DNA from: Amyelois transitella
Lineage: Eukaryota > Arthropoda > Insecta > Lepidoptera > Pyralidae
Length of the DNA stretch: 64,000 bases
Reading direction: 5' to 3'
Assembly (NCBI RefSeq): GCF_032362555.1
Contig: NC_083518.1
Coordinates: 3,546,501-3,610,500 of the forward strand
Shown here one piece after another: positions 1 to 12,059 of this stretch. A program made the translations under genes and the position numbers. The notes beneath the pieces are model-generated. The model was not told the origin of the DNA, searched no databases, and worked only from the letters and a program-made list of their open reading frames with translations. Within the stretch, counting starts at the first letter, position 1. The number at the start of each line of letters is the position of its first letter.

Positions 1-3000
1 TTGTCAGTTTTACATAAAGCTATTATTTTGCTTTATTCTGCATTTTATTAGTTTTTGCGGCTACGTCGTTAGGTTCCATAAACTCTAGTACGGCTCGTTA
101 AATTTCATAACTATTTACTCCCATCAAACGATAACAATCTCTTTGTTTGCGTGCTGTTTACGATAGTCGCAATAATGAATTTACGATATTCTCGCAGTGT
201 GCGCCGCACGTCGCTGTCAAACTTTTATTTGCGACATTCAGACGAAAGGCGAATCGGCTCTGCCGCGCCGATTTGCGACTTTCCCGACAATAGCGCCTGA
301 TTTATCGGCCCGCTCGTCTCGCCCCTTTCGAGACGTCCTGAAAGTCCCGATATTCCAACGGTAATGTTATTTTTATCTTGCACCATCGGGGCTTGAGTAC
401 ATATACTTACGAGAATTTTGTATGCATTTTACTAAGCTATTGTACGTAGATGTTTTCGTATCTTGCTCGTGGCTTCAATAGCTCGACTAGCGCTTGAATG
501 ATGTTATAGATTATTGCAAACACTTTATACCCTTATCATCTTTTCATTATTAAGAAAAATGTAAGGGTTAAATAATCCAAATAATCTTGTCATTACTTAG
601 TATAGAAGGGGCAAACATTTTTAACGTAAACGATGTGTAATGAAATTACAACTCAGTAGAAACTCGATTAATCAACATTAAGAAATACACATATGATACT
701 TTGAATAATTTACCAAAGACGCCTCTTTATTCGCGAGCAAATCTTTGAATTATAAAGTGGGTGAAGAAGGGGGAGGTCACATTGCGTCGCCATCTGCCGG
801 CTGCCGAGTTAACAAGTTACATTCATACATATTAACTTAGTGTCGGAGTCGTTCCATATTCATGCGAGGCGAGGTGACGCTTCCGAATTCAACTTTTTGG
901 GCGTTGCAGCAAAAACCCTACTTTATGTTACAGCTTGCTGCATTACGTCTTTAATAAAACATTTTCGCTAGAAATTACTCGCTTGTTCGTGCGCTGTGCA
1001 AATGTGGTATTTATAACTCTGCATGAAAAGGCGTTCTCAATGACAAATTTAAGTAGGACTGTTGGCATTTCATTCAAGTTTCTGAAGGGTTTGGTTAATC
1101 TTTGTCGATAATGATACATCGTAAAATCTTTAAATTGTTATCAAATCTACTTTTCGCTTTTTGGTGTACCATGATCACGAGTCGATCCCCAGTCAGTTTT
1201 AACAGGCATATTTTTTAAAGAAAGATCGATATAAACATATATACCGTGAAATAATCTTGCGGACTAATACATTTATACTAGACTTCGTCCAACATTCCGA
1301 AGAATTCCTGCAGAAATCTTCTCGGAATCTCTTTGAAATTGTACAGATTTCAATCGTGAATTTATTGCTGGCGACCGAGCGGTTCCATAACACGTGGATT
1401 GCCTTTGACGACGGAGCTCGCTATCCAAATCCGTTCTACATGCGAGAAACACCGGAATTGAAAACGTAAAGTTCAAATTGTTTCACTTTTCCCTGTAGGA
1501 CGCCTTACCTGACGTGCGGGTAAAGGGAAATTGGTATCACTCAGTTAGTTTAAAATGGTGTAGACATTTCGATTTTCAGTACTACAAGAATTTTGATAAA
1601 TTGAAGTCGTTGATGTTATAGCATGTTTACTATGTTTTCATTTTAATTTATAATCCCAACGGAACTATTCGAACCTCTATCTGGTTCATTCTAAAACTTA
1701 GATAATTATGCCCCTTAATTGGGTGGTGGTATATCAAATTTTTAACTAAAAGAAAATTTTTAAAACTATATTTTTTTATTGTTTGTTTACCGCCAGGACA
1801 AGAGGACAATTTATAAAAACAATCGCGACTGTTTCGATCGAGAAGTGGTCAGATGAAGTCTCTAAGTCTCAAAAAGATACATAAGTATAGGTAATCTCTT
1901 ATGTGTACGTATATTACGTACGTATATTTGTATTTTCTAATATTTTATTAAGAGTAAGTGGATTTTTTAATCAACGCTTTTTACGTTGTTGTAGCAGTAT
2001 TGTAGCACTTCGTAGCACTCGTAGCGCTTGTAGCCGTCACCAAAAGTTTTGTTGAATGCAATTTTAGTGGACGGCGGCGCATAGTGCATGACTGTGTTAC
2101 AAGCGACAAGCGAAAAGATAGAAAAATAACGTACGTATATTATGTAGTTCAATTTTTGTATTGATCTGGATAATATGTTGTGTTGTCTAGTTCGAGTTTA
2201 TACTATACATAATTTATTATATTCTTATTTTTACTACATAAATATTCCTTCTACACAACCTTGTATAGTTTTCTAGATCTACTTGAAATATATCACAGAT
2301 ATAAAATTATTATAAACACAGCCAATTATTCGCTGTAAAAAAATATATTTGGAAATGTAGTGCAAGTGCAATATTTATTTATCAATGCACTTTCAATAAC
2401 ATTTGTAACAACAACAACTATACAATTTGTCCTCAGTTTTATTACGGAACACGCGTAGTCTCATACCTTGAGTTTCGCTAAGCGGCCGCTAAGCTGATGT
2501 TACACCAGATTTACTTTTTCCGCTGCGTTTTAAAACGTCCACAGAGTTTGTTCAACGTAATGTACGCTTTATGCAAGCGTGGATAAACACAGCTGACATC
2601 TACATTAAGATAAATACAAAAATATACTCGTATATATAAAGAGAAAATCCTTTACGGGGCAGATAGAGATGGAAGTCGCAAGACGGCCTAAAATTGTTTC
2701 AGTGGATAATTTATAATGTAATAAAATATTTTTTTATTACGAGATGTAATTATTTTATAGTAAAGTAAGTTTATTTGTTTGCGGGGAAAATAATTGCTGT
2801 CAAACATCATGTCTCTTTCACTAACTGACCAGCATTGCATAACACTCTACCATCTACCATAATGCATATAAAAATAAGGACAGGTTTTCAGTCTAAAACA
2901 AGTTTCAGTCTAAAACAACAAACTAAATTGAATATAGGTATTATGTTTATAGGTAGTATAAAACATGAGAGTATGAATACATTTTTCTTGAAATCTCAAC

Positions 3001-4600
3001 TTCTCTTATTGCAGCTCACTCGATTATAACCGGTAATTAGGATTTATGAGCCCATCCCGATGATTAAAGGCCGCTGTGCTCATTACAACGAGTAATGTTT
3101 ACCGTCGTCTTGATTCGAGACCTATCTGACTTGTCTGCGTACAGTCTAGAGTGAACAGAATGTCATCATTATTCGAACGGAAAAATATTGGTAAGGAATA
3201 ATTCAACAAATGGACAAGCCCGCCTTTGTATTGTTATCATTATGTCTATGTTGATCATTTTTTAATTTATATTATATACAGATTGTCTATATCAAATATT
3301 AAACGAAATTGATGGGATTGTATCATAAAAGCTATAGGTACTGACCCATCATCGAATTCTAAAACAAAAGAACGACAATGGCTCCTGATATCCACAATCA
3401 ATATTGATAATTGAATAAGTTAATAATGAAAATCGAATTGGCCATGATGCAATAGAATCATTAAACTAGTAGTTAAGTCAAAAAATTCTAAAACTTTGAA
3501 CATATAGGGCTTCTCGTAGTCAGACCACATAGATATGATTTGATATACTGGATGCGTAATTTTTCAAACATGCAGAATTTACGCATTCGCGCGTACTACG
3601 TACTACGTCGCTACTTTTAAAAAGTTCCTCACTAAAGTTAACCTTCTTTTGTAATATATTGCTATGCCCTGGTATAAGACGTGCAGTCGCTAGATTGTTG
3701 GTCTAATTGGCGTGCTTGAATGGTTTAAAAGCCTCGTATTGATTTAAATGGCTGAAACACATAGTTATGTGGTGGCTTACTCTGACTTTGTTGTCGTTCT
3801 AATGTTTAGCTGTTTGAGCATGCAGTCAGCTAAATATTTGAAATTTTAAATTGTATTTGAAGATAGAAGTACTAGATGTTTATATTCCAAGTTAGACCAT
3901 GGGAAATAATAGCAAAGATTGAAATTTCCTTAATAAATAGTAATTGGCGGCAGATTTTTTTATGTATCAACAAATTTGTAGCGACTGCGAATTTGCAACC
4001 GATAAGCGAACATTCTATAGTATTTTTTCACACTCAAACTAGCATACAGGGTTTCCAATACAGATAAAACTATAACTTAATTGTCCTAGAGAAAACAATA
4101 ACACTTTAATGTTATTGAAGCTCAGAACTCATGTACCTAATTCTGGTGAAAGATATTGATGAATATATATGATAATGAATACGTTAAACGTATTTCTTTT
4201 GCAATACAATATCTTTAAACAATCATATTACATAATTCGTAACCCAGGGACGGCCCGAAATGACTTTGTTCTCAAAATACTCATACAAATTAATGATCAT
4301 CGGGCGGTGTAATTCATACGAGCGGTCGAAAAAGATCGTCTCATTTCCCGCTCATATCCGGCCGAGAATTAAACGCTATTAAAAAAATACAACGTCACAT
4401 ATGTATTGGGAAGGTTTTTGGGTCACATGCGTCACTGAGCCACCATCGAGAAACAGTAATTTAACTATCTTTAACACTATAAAAACAATGTTTAATAAAA
4501 AATAATCATAGATGTCGTATCAATGGTTTAACTGTGAAGAGCTAATAATCAACCACACTTTGGCATTTATAATATTAGTAAGAATTAAAAAAAAAATGTT
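1..4600. other. Non-coding stretch, no gene established
   Basis: No open reading frame here shows a recognisable protein family, and no set of splice sites builds a gene. Blocks of higher GC, such as 180-340 and 770-900, stand out from the AT-rich background and could be conserved regulatory DNA or remnants of exons. I could not assign them. A 70-codon plus-strand frame at 1257-1469 is listed separately. Confidence 0.5.
1257..1469 (+). other. Unassigned open frame of about 70 codons
   Basis: The frame is open without an ATG near its left end (it opens with TTG) and ends at a TAA. The predicted peptide has a mixed, protein-like composition and ends with the stretch YPNPFYMRETPELKT. I recognise no family. 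It could be a terminal exon, a fossil of a coding sequence or a chance frame. The left flank has no strong acceptor that I would defend. Confidence that it is coding is low. Confidence 0.15.
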
Positions 4601-4621
4601 TTCAATTTCTGATGTACGGTA

Positions 4622-4691
4622 GGCTCAGGAGATACCAGTGCCACCTTGCGTAAATTAGAGTAAGGAAGGTGCCCTAGGAATCTCCTGAGCC
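4622..4691 (+). ncRNA. Hairpin resembling a microRNA precursor
   Basis: Two 12-nt arms (GGCTCAGGAGAT at 4622-4633 and ATCTCCTGAGCC at 4680-4691) are perfectly complementary. A second paired block, CACCTT with AAGGTG, lies inside them after a small internal loop, leaving a terminal loop of about 18 nt. Outside the arms, GTAC at 4614-4617 can pair with GTAC at 4696-4699 after a 4-nt mismatch, which resembles the lower stem of a primary microRNA. Total length (about 70 nt) and imperfect pairing fit an animal pre-miRNA better than a transposon end. I do not recognise either arm as a named microRNA. The strand is a guess because hairpins look alike on both. Confidence 0.4.
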
Positions 4692-6155
4692 ATGTGTACT
4701 AGTGACTTCACATATGGGAACTCTTTCTCTCTCAATATTTTTTCATTTACCCTTACGAGGGATACAGATAGTGTCCAGTGCAGTCAAAAGAATTTTTAAC
4801 GTAGTGGAAATATTTTACTTAGACCCCGTCACTTCTGGTCGTCATTTATTTAGACGACCCGAACGCTCACTGAACTTATTTCAAATATCACTCAAAAGAC
4901 GTCCATAAAGAATCTCAGGCTTTGAAATGAACACCTTACATTCGGTACGCTTTCAAGACTGAAACACAAACAGATTCATCAAACCGCAAATTATCCAAAT
5001 GTGATAAAAATCGTCTCGGCTACACAATGCATAGAAAATTGCATTCTTGCTCTGTTATTAAGATCGTTCAAAGGAGAATACAATTGCAGCGATATCGGAA
5101 TGAGAGGGTTCGGAAGGAGCTTTGTGCAATCAGTGAGATTTATTCTGCAGAGCCCTGGGGGCGGGGCGTGACGTTGCTTGCCAAGGCCCGGGTGGTGGAC
5201 TTTTATTATTTTTATCTTAATTATGAATTTCAAAGTATTTAAGGTACTATAATGGGGCTAAACAGTATAACCAGAGTATGAAGAAATTTATTAAAGACAA
5301 TAAATAATATTCGGGAAAATTCATTCAAATTGTTGTCAATATAATTCAAAAGTGTAGTCACACAGAATACTCTATCTTAAAGGATATGTTTGAGGTATCC
5401 TTAAATAAACATTGTAGTAAATAATTATTATTAATTATTAGCTGATAAAAGCATTAAATAAAAACAAAGAAAATTACAAAATGGTATAAAAATAATACGA
5501 CTAACATTTAATTTAATTAATGCACACACAAAACGTACAGAAGATTAAAATACTAATGAAATTTCGTTTTGTCATCCGATTCCATTTATCCAATATTATT
5601 CCATCAAGGCCAGAATTATAATAAAAACCAAGTATTTTTCGTTAAGGCAGTCATTAGCGTTATCTGCGCCATTGGCCGCACTTCCTACGAGGGTGCAGTA
5701 TAAGGTTATTGCTTATTGCCAAACCAGCCAATTGGAAGGCGAATGGCGCGAGTAAGTACCGTCAATGGCGAGGTTTGGTGTGACTTACTGCCCTCATCTT
5801 TGATCAGTGACGTGCATAGTAATTTTTCATAGGGAAATTTCTCGAATAATTGATTATTTCAACTTACACTCAGCCTGTAATTTGGTATAATTTAGAAAAA
5901 ATAAGTCTATTACTGGTCTCTGTCATGTATGTAGCTCTTTAAATTAGGATTCATATCAGCGTAGTTTGCACAAAACAAAAATTCTATGCCAACGTCAAAT
6001 CCTGGCTTGAACCTTTTAATAATACCTACCATACAAAGATTTTAGAATATCTTTTACCTTAATCTTATACACGTTCATTCCACCACATCACAAGAGCGCT
6101 AAAAAGTAACATCACCCATTTACGCTGAAACGCGCGCCGTGATCGCGCAAAATTG

Positions 6156-6169
6156 CCACCAGAGGGCGC
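6156..6169 (+). promoter_or_regulatory. CTCF-like insulator motif
   Basis: The 14-mer CCACCAGAGGGCGC matches the core CTCF recognition sequence, which is conserved from insects to vertebrates. It sits in a GC-richer, apparently single-copy block (about 6110-6440). A motif this long has some chance of arising by accident in 64 kb, but it is close to consensus. Binding is inferred only. Confidence 0.4.
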
Positions 6170-7051
6170 GCCGGTCACGTTGACAGGCGAATAATTAATT
6201 CAACGTGCAATATAGTCTCGGAATGGAGTAGTTAAAAACATCGTTAAGTACATTGTCGGAGGCGTTTAACTCGGTGCGAAGTTTTCACGTTACGAATACT
6301 TGAAAAGTCCATTACACGGTTGAGAGGGCCGCCGCACACCGCCTCCGTAATTACGCAGACATGGACAGATTTCATTTAAACTTCGCGACATCGCCGCTCG
6401 CGCTGTTGACACTGACATCTGTCAGTTTGTTATAAAAATACTGGAAGACTTATGAATACGGAATAATGACCTTGGTAAGTGAATTAATTGGAGAAGTCTC
6501 CTCGCTTGAAACTTGTTTAAACTTGCCTTTCAGTATAGAGTAGCAAAACAAAAAAGATTAATAGGTAGCTAGCGGCCAGTCCATCTCTTCTTGTAAAAAA
6601 GCTTTAAGGACTAATGTAATAAATCTTGTACAGGTAGCCAACCGTACAATGAATAACATACAATCACTACACGGGAATATGCTTTTATAAGAAAATGACG
6701 ACAAAATAACCAAATGAAAAATAATGCCAAAACACAACAAAACAAAACTTCAACAGAACTAACAACATACACTTAGTTAACACAGAGCCTGACGAAAACC
6801 GCGCGACACAAGAAAAGGTATTGTTTTTGTCGCAAACGTGTAGTTTGAGGCTGCGGTGGAAACCTGTGACGAGCCAATTAAACAAACAAACGACTTCGCA
6901 CATACGTTACCTAATTAATATTTTGTACAAGTTTTGTTCGTTTTCATATCAACATAACTTCTAAAGAGACGGCTGTTATATTGTATTCATTCTATCATCT
7001 ATGTACCTATAAACACTTATATAAATACATTCCTAATATTATTGGTGTGAT

Positions 7052-7089
7052 AGCTTATCAGGTAGACAAACTTATCTACCTGATAAGCT
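7052..7089. repeat. Short inverted repeat, 15-bp arms
   Basis: AGCTTATCAGGTAGA (7052-7066) is followed eight bases later by its exact reverse complement (7075-7089). Outer sequences GGTGT (about 7044) and ACACC (about 7102) extend the stem imperfectly to about 65 nt. It may be a fold-back from template switching or a small RNA hairpin. Confidence 0.6.
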
Positions 7090-7606
7090 GTGAAACCCGT
7101 TACACCGATTTTGATAGTATTAAGGTTTTAATAATGTTTTCGTAATGTCGGGCGGAACTGTATGGGCATTAATCTACTTATTACTCTACAAAATAAATGG
7201 GGCTTCAGTTGTCTCAATTGGATCTTACCCTAACACAGACTGGTTCATAATTTATACTGAGTGGCCTTATTGGTGTCATATACTAAATGTCAGTCATCAA
7301 ATGAAATATCAAGAAAATAAATGTCATCACGATATTGTCTCACCATAAAAACATCGTTTAGCAATCAAACTGATGTTAAAAACTTTGAAAGAAGTATAAG
7401 TGTTATGGATTCATTATGTATGATAAACCCACAGCTTTCCTCTTCCCAGAAAGGCAGGCATAAGTTAATTAATTAATTAGACAGGACTAAATTAACATAA
7501 AGACATATGGTTTTTAGTTTCCACTGACATAGTCAATATCAACTCTAATAATATTATTAAAAAAGAAAACATTTATACACTTTTGGCCATCCGTCAACAA
7601 TTAGTA

Positions 7607-8924
7607 GGGGGAAGTCCCCCAGTGGCGGACACCTAAGGTTATTTCAAAATAAAACATAAAATATTTAAGGAATGTTTATAAAATTATGACTTATATTAGA
7701 TAACAAAGTTGGAAATCAAATTAATTTAACAAAAATGCAACCTCTGCTAAAAAATAATGAATACTATCAAACAAACTTTGGTAACAAAAAACATAATTTT
7801 AAAAAGTGGTACTGACGAATATTTGTGCACGCAACTGACACCAGTTTCATCACAGTTATAAATTCTTGAGGGTGTGAATGTTGTACTGTTTCATCAGCTT
7901 TTCAAGGTTGTCGTAGAAGAGATCCACTCGTGGTTTGTTAAATCCTACGGGGCGCATCATGCTTGTCGATTCCGGTGTTCTCAACGAAATGTCAGAATGC
8001 CTTTTCATGAAGTCGTAATTTTTTATTGCGACTTTTATTTTTTATTTATCAGCACTGCCTTTTTCTTTATTAAATCGATGAGGAATCTTCATGACTTCAG
8101 CTAAGTCGTATGCTAATTTTAGAAACTTCTTTTTCATGAGCGGCATGCATCTATTTGATAAATCTTTAATGTGGTCCACCAAGACTTCTTCATACTCTGC
8201 TGAGAAGGTGTTAGTGAATCTACCTAATTTTTTGTTTTTTTTTTTTTGATTTTGTTTCATTGTTACTTCTTCTCGATTTAGGGCCTTTATTTAATGTATA
8301 GTGCTTTTAGGAATATTGTATCGCATTGCAGCTAGTCTTACACTCAGTTCTTTTGACATAACTTTATCAATAGCAGTTTGTAAGCTCTGTGGATCCCAGG
8401 ATCCTTTCGTTTTCTTCTCTTCCATTTTAACTATCTTCTTTCTTTTATACTCTAAAACAAAATTAAATAATTAGAATAAAATACGTAATTTCTTACAAGA
8501 AATATCAATATGTTTACTGTCCGGCACTAAGGGACGACTTAGTGTCCGGTGCTAAGGGACACACATTTTCGTTTATTAGATGGTACCTACTAAAATTGTT
8601 TAAAAGATGTAATAATATTCTACCATTTTACGGATAACAATCGAGTACTGATTTTATCTTTGAATACCACTCAAATGTTAATGCATAAATATACTAGAAT
8701 TACTTACATTGATATTTAGGTGACGCCGTGATTTCGAGCCTAAAACAGCAAATGGTTACTCCTGCCGCGGCCGTGTGCGTCGCTGGCGAAGCACGGCGCG
8801 TGATCTTGTACCTGTATGCCCCAGCACCCCTTTCACTTGTATTTTGAATCGAACTGATTTGTACTCGCTTGAATAGTACGAGTGTCCGGCGCTAGCTGCC
8901 GTCCGGCGTTACGGGACTTCCCCC
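7607..8924 (-). mobile_element. Pogo-type DNA transposon, internally deleted
   Basis: The ends are inverted repeats GGGGGAAGTCCC (7607-7618) and its complement (8913-8924), each flanked by a TA dinucleotide, as expected for Tc1/mariner/pogo target duplication. The minus strand carries the front part of a transposase (see the pseudogene entry), but the back half of the DDE domain is missing, so this copy could not mobilise itself. Motifs of the form GTCCGGYRYTA recur near the right end (8519, 8544, 8883 and 8901), and a related word in reverse (GGCGGACAC, about 7625) lies near the left end. Such subterminal repeats are plausible transposase binding sites. Confidence 0.75.
7800..8425 (-). pseudogene. 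Decayed pogo/Tigger-like transposase fragment
   Basis: Starting at an ATG at 8425, the minus strand encodes an HTH_psq-type DNA-binding region (GSWDPQSLQTAIDKVMSK ... LAAMRYNIPKSTIH), then a stop, then in the same frame a CENP-B-like second helix-turn-helix stretch (GRFTNTFSAEYEEVLVDHI ... LAYDLAEVMKIPHRF). A further stop precedes the linker SLRTPESTSMMRPVGFNKPR, typical of Tigger/jerky-like transposases. A shifted frame then reaches IYNCDETGVSC, which contains the first catalytic aspartate in its usual NxDETG setting. Nothing after that is recognisable. With two in-frame stops, one frameshift and no C-terminal half, it is dead. Confidence 0.7.
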
Positions 8925-8929
8925 TACAT

Positions 8930-11903
8930 GGCAGCACTAAGATTCGAACCTTGGAACGGGCACGCAAAAGCATGTGACATTACTCCAAACTATGATGATT
9001 CTAGAAAGCTTATTGAATCGCAAATTTTAATTACCGAAATCCATACCTCTAGTGAAATACATACAGCACCTCATTTGTCCGTGGTGGCATACGAGCCCAG
9101 ACGCTTCAAAATTGATCCCAATTAAAATGTTCACCAGCCGAGCACTGGAGTGAACCACTCGTCGAGCGTTAGACGAAATGCTGTTCGAGCCCCGAAATGT
9201 GCTGCTTTTACAATTTTTAGTTTTAATATAGTTTGAGCAGTTTTTGGTCAATTGTATAGCTGTTTTGAAATACTTGTCAAATATTTCCGCAAACCGCTTT
9301 TGGAGAATTAATGACCTCTAGACATCTTTAAGCCATTTTGGAACACCACTTAATTAGTCTTTTGATCACAGCTTCACTCACAAGAATTTATAATATAATA
9401 AAAAAAGTTTTTAAAGTCAATGCCTTACCCACACAAAAACAAATATTCTTATTTAATAGTATTAATTACAATAAAAGTAGGCAATAATTATGTACCTAAA
9501 CAACAGAAGAACATTAATAATGAGTACTCTTTTAATAATGTACTCGTATCAAAATGCTGAGCTAAAAAACTACGACATAAAAAGTTTAATGTTATTCCAA
9601 CAAAAGTAATCGGATTGTAATTTACTACAAATTGGCCAAAAGTTTTAGAGGCGTCGTTATCATGATCGATGAGCTCTCGCAATTAGGACAGGCTAGTCAG
9701 TCAACGTCCCAGGACACCCAAGGCTTGTACTATGGAACTTCACATTTATCATCAATTAGTGTAGAGTTTTGTTAGGAATACTAAATGACCACTTAGGTAG
9801 TGGAAGAGGGGAGGGTAAGAGATGCCTGGGTGTATGAGTACAGCAGTAAACACCTTAATATTAGATTATGCAGTTAAGTTATCCTCGTTAAACTACATTA
9901 CTGCCATGCCTATTAAATTACGGAGTAATTATGAAATTTAAAATATATTTGCTCAAATACTGTCTCAAATCATCATCATCTTGTAACATCGTCCTGTCAC
10001 TACTCTTGCTTCTTCACTGGAGAAAAACCCAGGATCCACATATGACATTGATATTATATTATTAACATGATATTCTCAGGTTACAACAGAAAGCGAACTC
10101 CCGTCAAAACTCCGCTACCTTTGCAGGGGAACCTAACCCGTATAGGATTATGGTTACACATTCAATTTTCTGAATATGCTGTTTCCTCACTATGTTAATT
10201 CTTTACAGTAAAAGCAACGGTTAGAAATTAAACTAATGGGCTTAACTCAGGAAAGAGTCATTGATACATGGCCTTGATAGGATTTGAATAGAATCTGTAC
10301 ATCACTCTTTTGGTTACTTAAATTTTTCATTCATCAACGACACTCTTCGACTTAACTTCTTATAGTATTTTTCCTAATTCTTTAATCAATGAAATATCAA
10401 ACTATGTTACTAATTTCAAATACTAGAAATCGACTACGATTTCTGATGCCATATATCTCGACGACGAAATCAATAATGTCCCGTTTACAGTTATTTCCAC
10501 CCAATGTATCATATTAATTAACCTGTCACTGGACCCTCGGATTTGTATTTTGCTTGCATCATTGTAAATTGGCTTCGATAGAGAGAATATGTAGACCGAT
10601 CCAATGTGCGGCCCATCAAATTAGGTAGTTCGAGCTGCGAATAGAAACTGGGAAGTCGGCAGTTCTAAATACGTTTTCATTAATCATTTGTTCGATATAT
10701 GCTGTCGTTATGCTTCTTATATATTGTTAACATTTTATCTACTAGCAAAAAAAAGATAATACTGAGAATCTGATAATGGTCATGTAACTGTTTTCTGGTC
10801 CTGATGTCAGGTCTATTTTGATTACGTTTTAGTTGAAAATGCAATCAAGAATGCGCTATTATATTTATTGAACTTTTCTTACTTGTAAATCTTTAAGACT
10901 TGGGCATTGGGTCTTTATTCTGCGGTGTTCAATGCCCAGATCATTTGTTAAGTTGTTGTACCTGTAGGTAACTATTGTTAGATATTTTTGGACATATTTT
11001 TATAAGCTGTTCATGTCGTCGCCATTATCATTTTCAATTACCCAAAGTTAATCTTAAATCTCACAAAACACATGCAATACTCATACATAACAATGAACGC
11101 CAATCCAGTTCCACCTCCCTCTAATTACTGTCAATCGTCGGTCGACGTATTCAAAACAGAACACCAATTAATTGTAAGCGTCATTCATTTACTATGAATA
11201 GTTTATGCTCATTCAATTAACGTCTCGGTGATTGAACCTTGGGCGACTGCCTTCTGCCCACCAGAGACAAAGGGTTGCCACTTATTTTAATTATAAGTTT
11301 CATATTATTTTGAACTGATGACAAAGCCTGATGACAAAGACCAGTCCTTCTTTCCATGATTCGTCGTATAACCAGCTGGTATAACCGTAGCTGGTAGAGA
11401 AAAATAAACATAGTGTGTTCCAGTTGGTTCTCTGCCCGCCCAGATTGTAAAGGTCAATCAAGGAAAGGGCGATGAGTTAACAACCTCTCATTATTACTGA
11501 ATCTTAAAACCGTCAAATATAATCTAGCCAAAGCTATATCTCATCAACAGTCTTGTTTACCAACCCTAGCCTCATATTGGGCCACTTCAGGCCATCGCCT
11601 CACCACAAGACCGAGAACGCATCAATTTAGCTGCAATAAGGCTGTTTACAAACACCCTTTGTACTTTGTGGCGGATCGCAAACGTGTATTTAGCCTGTCC
11701 CATTATTGCTTGCTGGAATGTGCTGCGAATTTCACAATTAATGTACAGGTGATTTCCATTGCTGAAGGTTCAACCGGGCTTACAGCATAGTTTCTGAATT
11801 CCTCGTTGGCTAGACAAAGTACTTAGGTATACGTATTAACCCACTGAACAAAGAACATTTCTAACATCTTACAGAAACCACATCTTAAAAAAAAAAGAAA
11901 GTT
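8930..11903. other. Non-coding stretch between transposons
   Basis: No gene is supported. The stretch is AT-rich. It contains one copy of a dispersed repeat (about 9965-10190, listed separately). Short frames in it lack family similarity. Confidence 0.5.
9965..10190 (+). repeat. Dispersed moth repeat, family C fragment
   Basis: Words such as CTACCTTTGCAGGGGAACCT, a clause about 'ATTCAATTTTCTGAATATGC', and an upstream ATCATCATC cluster recur, diverged, at about 28,868-28,950, 33,045-33,330, 49,505-49,730 and 62,585-62,640. Different copies keep different segments, as expected for fragments of a long retroposon tail. Coding content is not visible. Confidence 0.5.
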
Positions 11904-11908
11904 GAATC

Positions 11909-11989
11909 TGGAACGTCAATAAAAGATGGCGGTTGCTTACTGACTGGTTTATTAATTCAAAGGTGACATTATATTAAGTATACCCTACA
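11909..11989 (-). repeat. 3' LTR of the Mag-like element
   Basis: This 81-bp direct repeat is identical to 16,133-16,213. On the minus strand it begins TGTAGGG and ends CGTTCCA, with TG...CA ends. The left neighbour is the GAATC target duplication. Confidence 0.92.
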
Positions 11990-12002
11990 CCTTTCCCCTC
12001 TT
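11990..12002 (-). other. Polypurine tract of the Mag-like element
   Basis: Reading the minus strand, AAGAGGGGAAAGG lies directly against the 3' LTR. That is where plus-strand DNA synthesis is primed in LTR elements. Confidence 0.8.
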
Positions 12003-12059
12003 ACTATAGTTAGGAGTATATCTAAACTTATCTAAACTTAAAGAAAACTGCAATCTCAT

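Larger units (their letters stand above)
4700..7600. other. Non-coding stretch with GC-richer blocks
   Basis: No gene is supported. 5640-5820 and 6110-6440 are richer in GC and less repetitive than their flanks, with many CpG-containing words. They could be regulatory elements. The second block contains the CTCF-like motif listed separately. A hairpin lies at 7052-7089. Confidence 0.45.
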
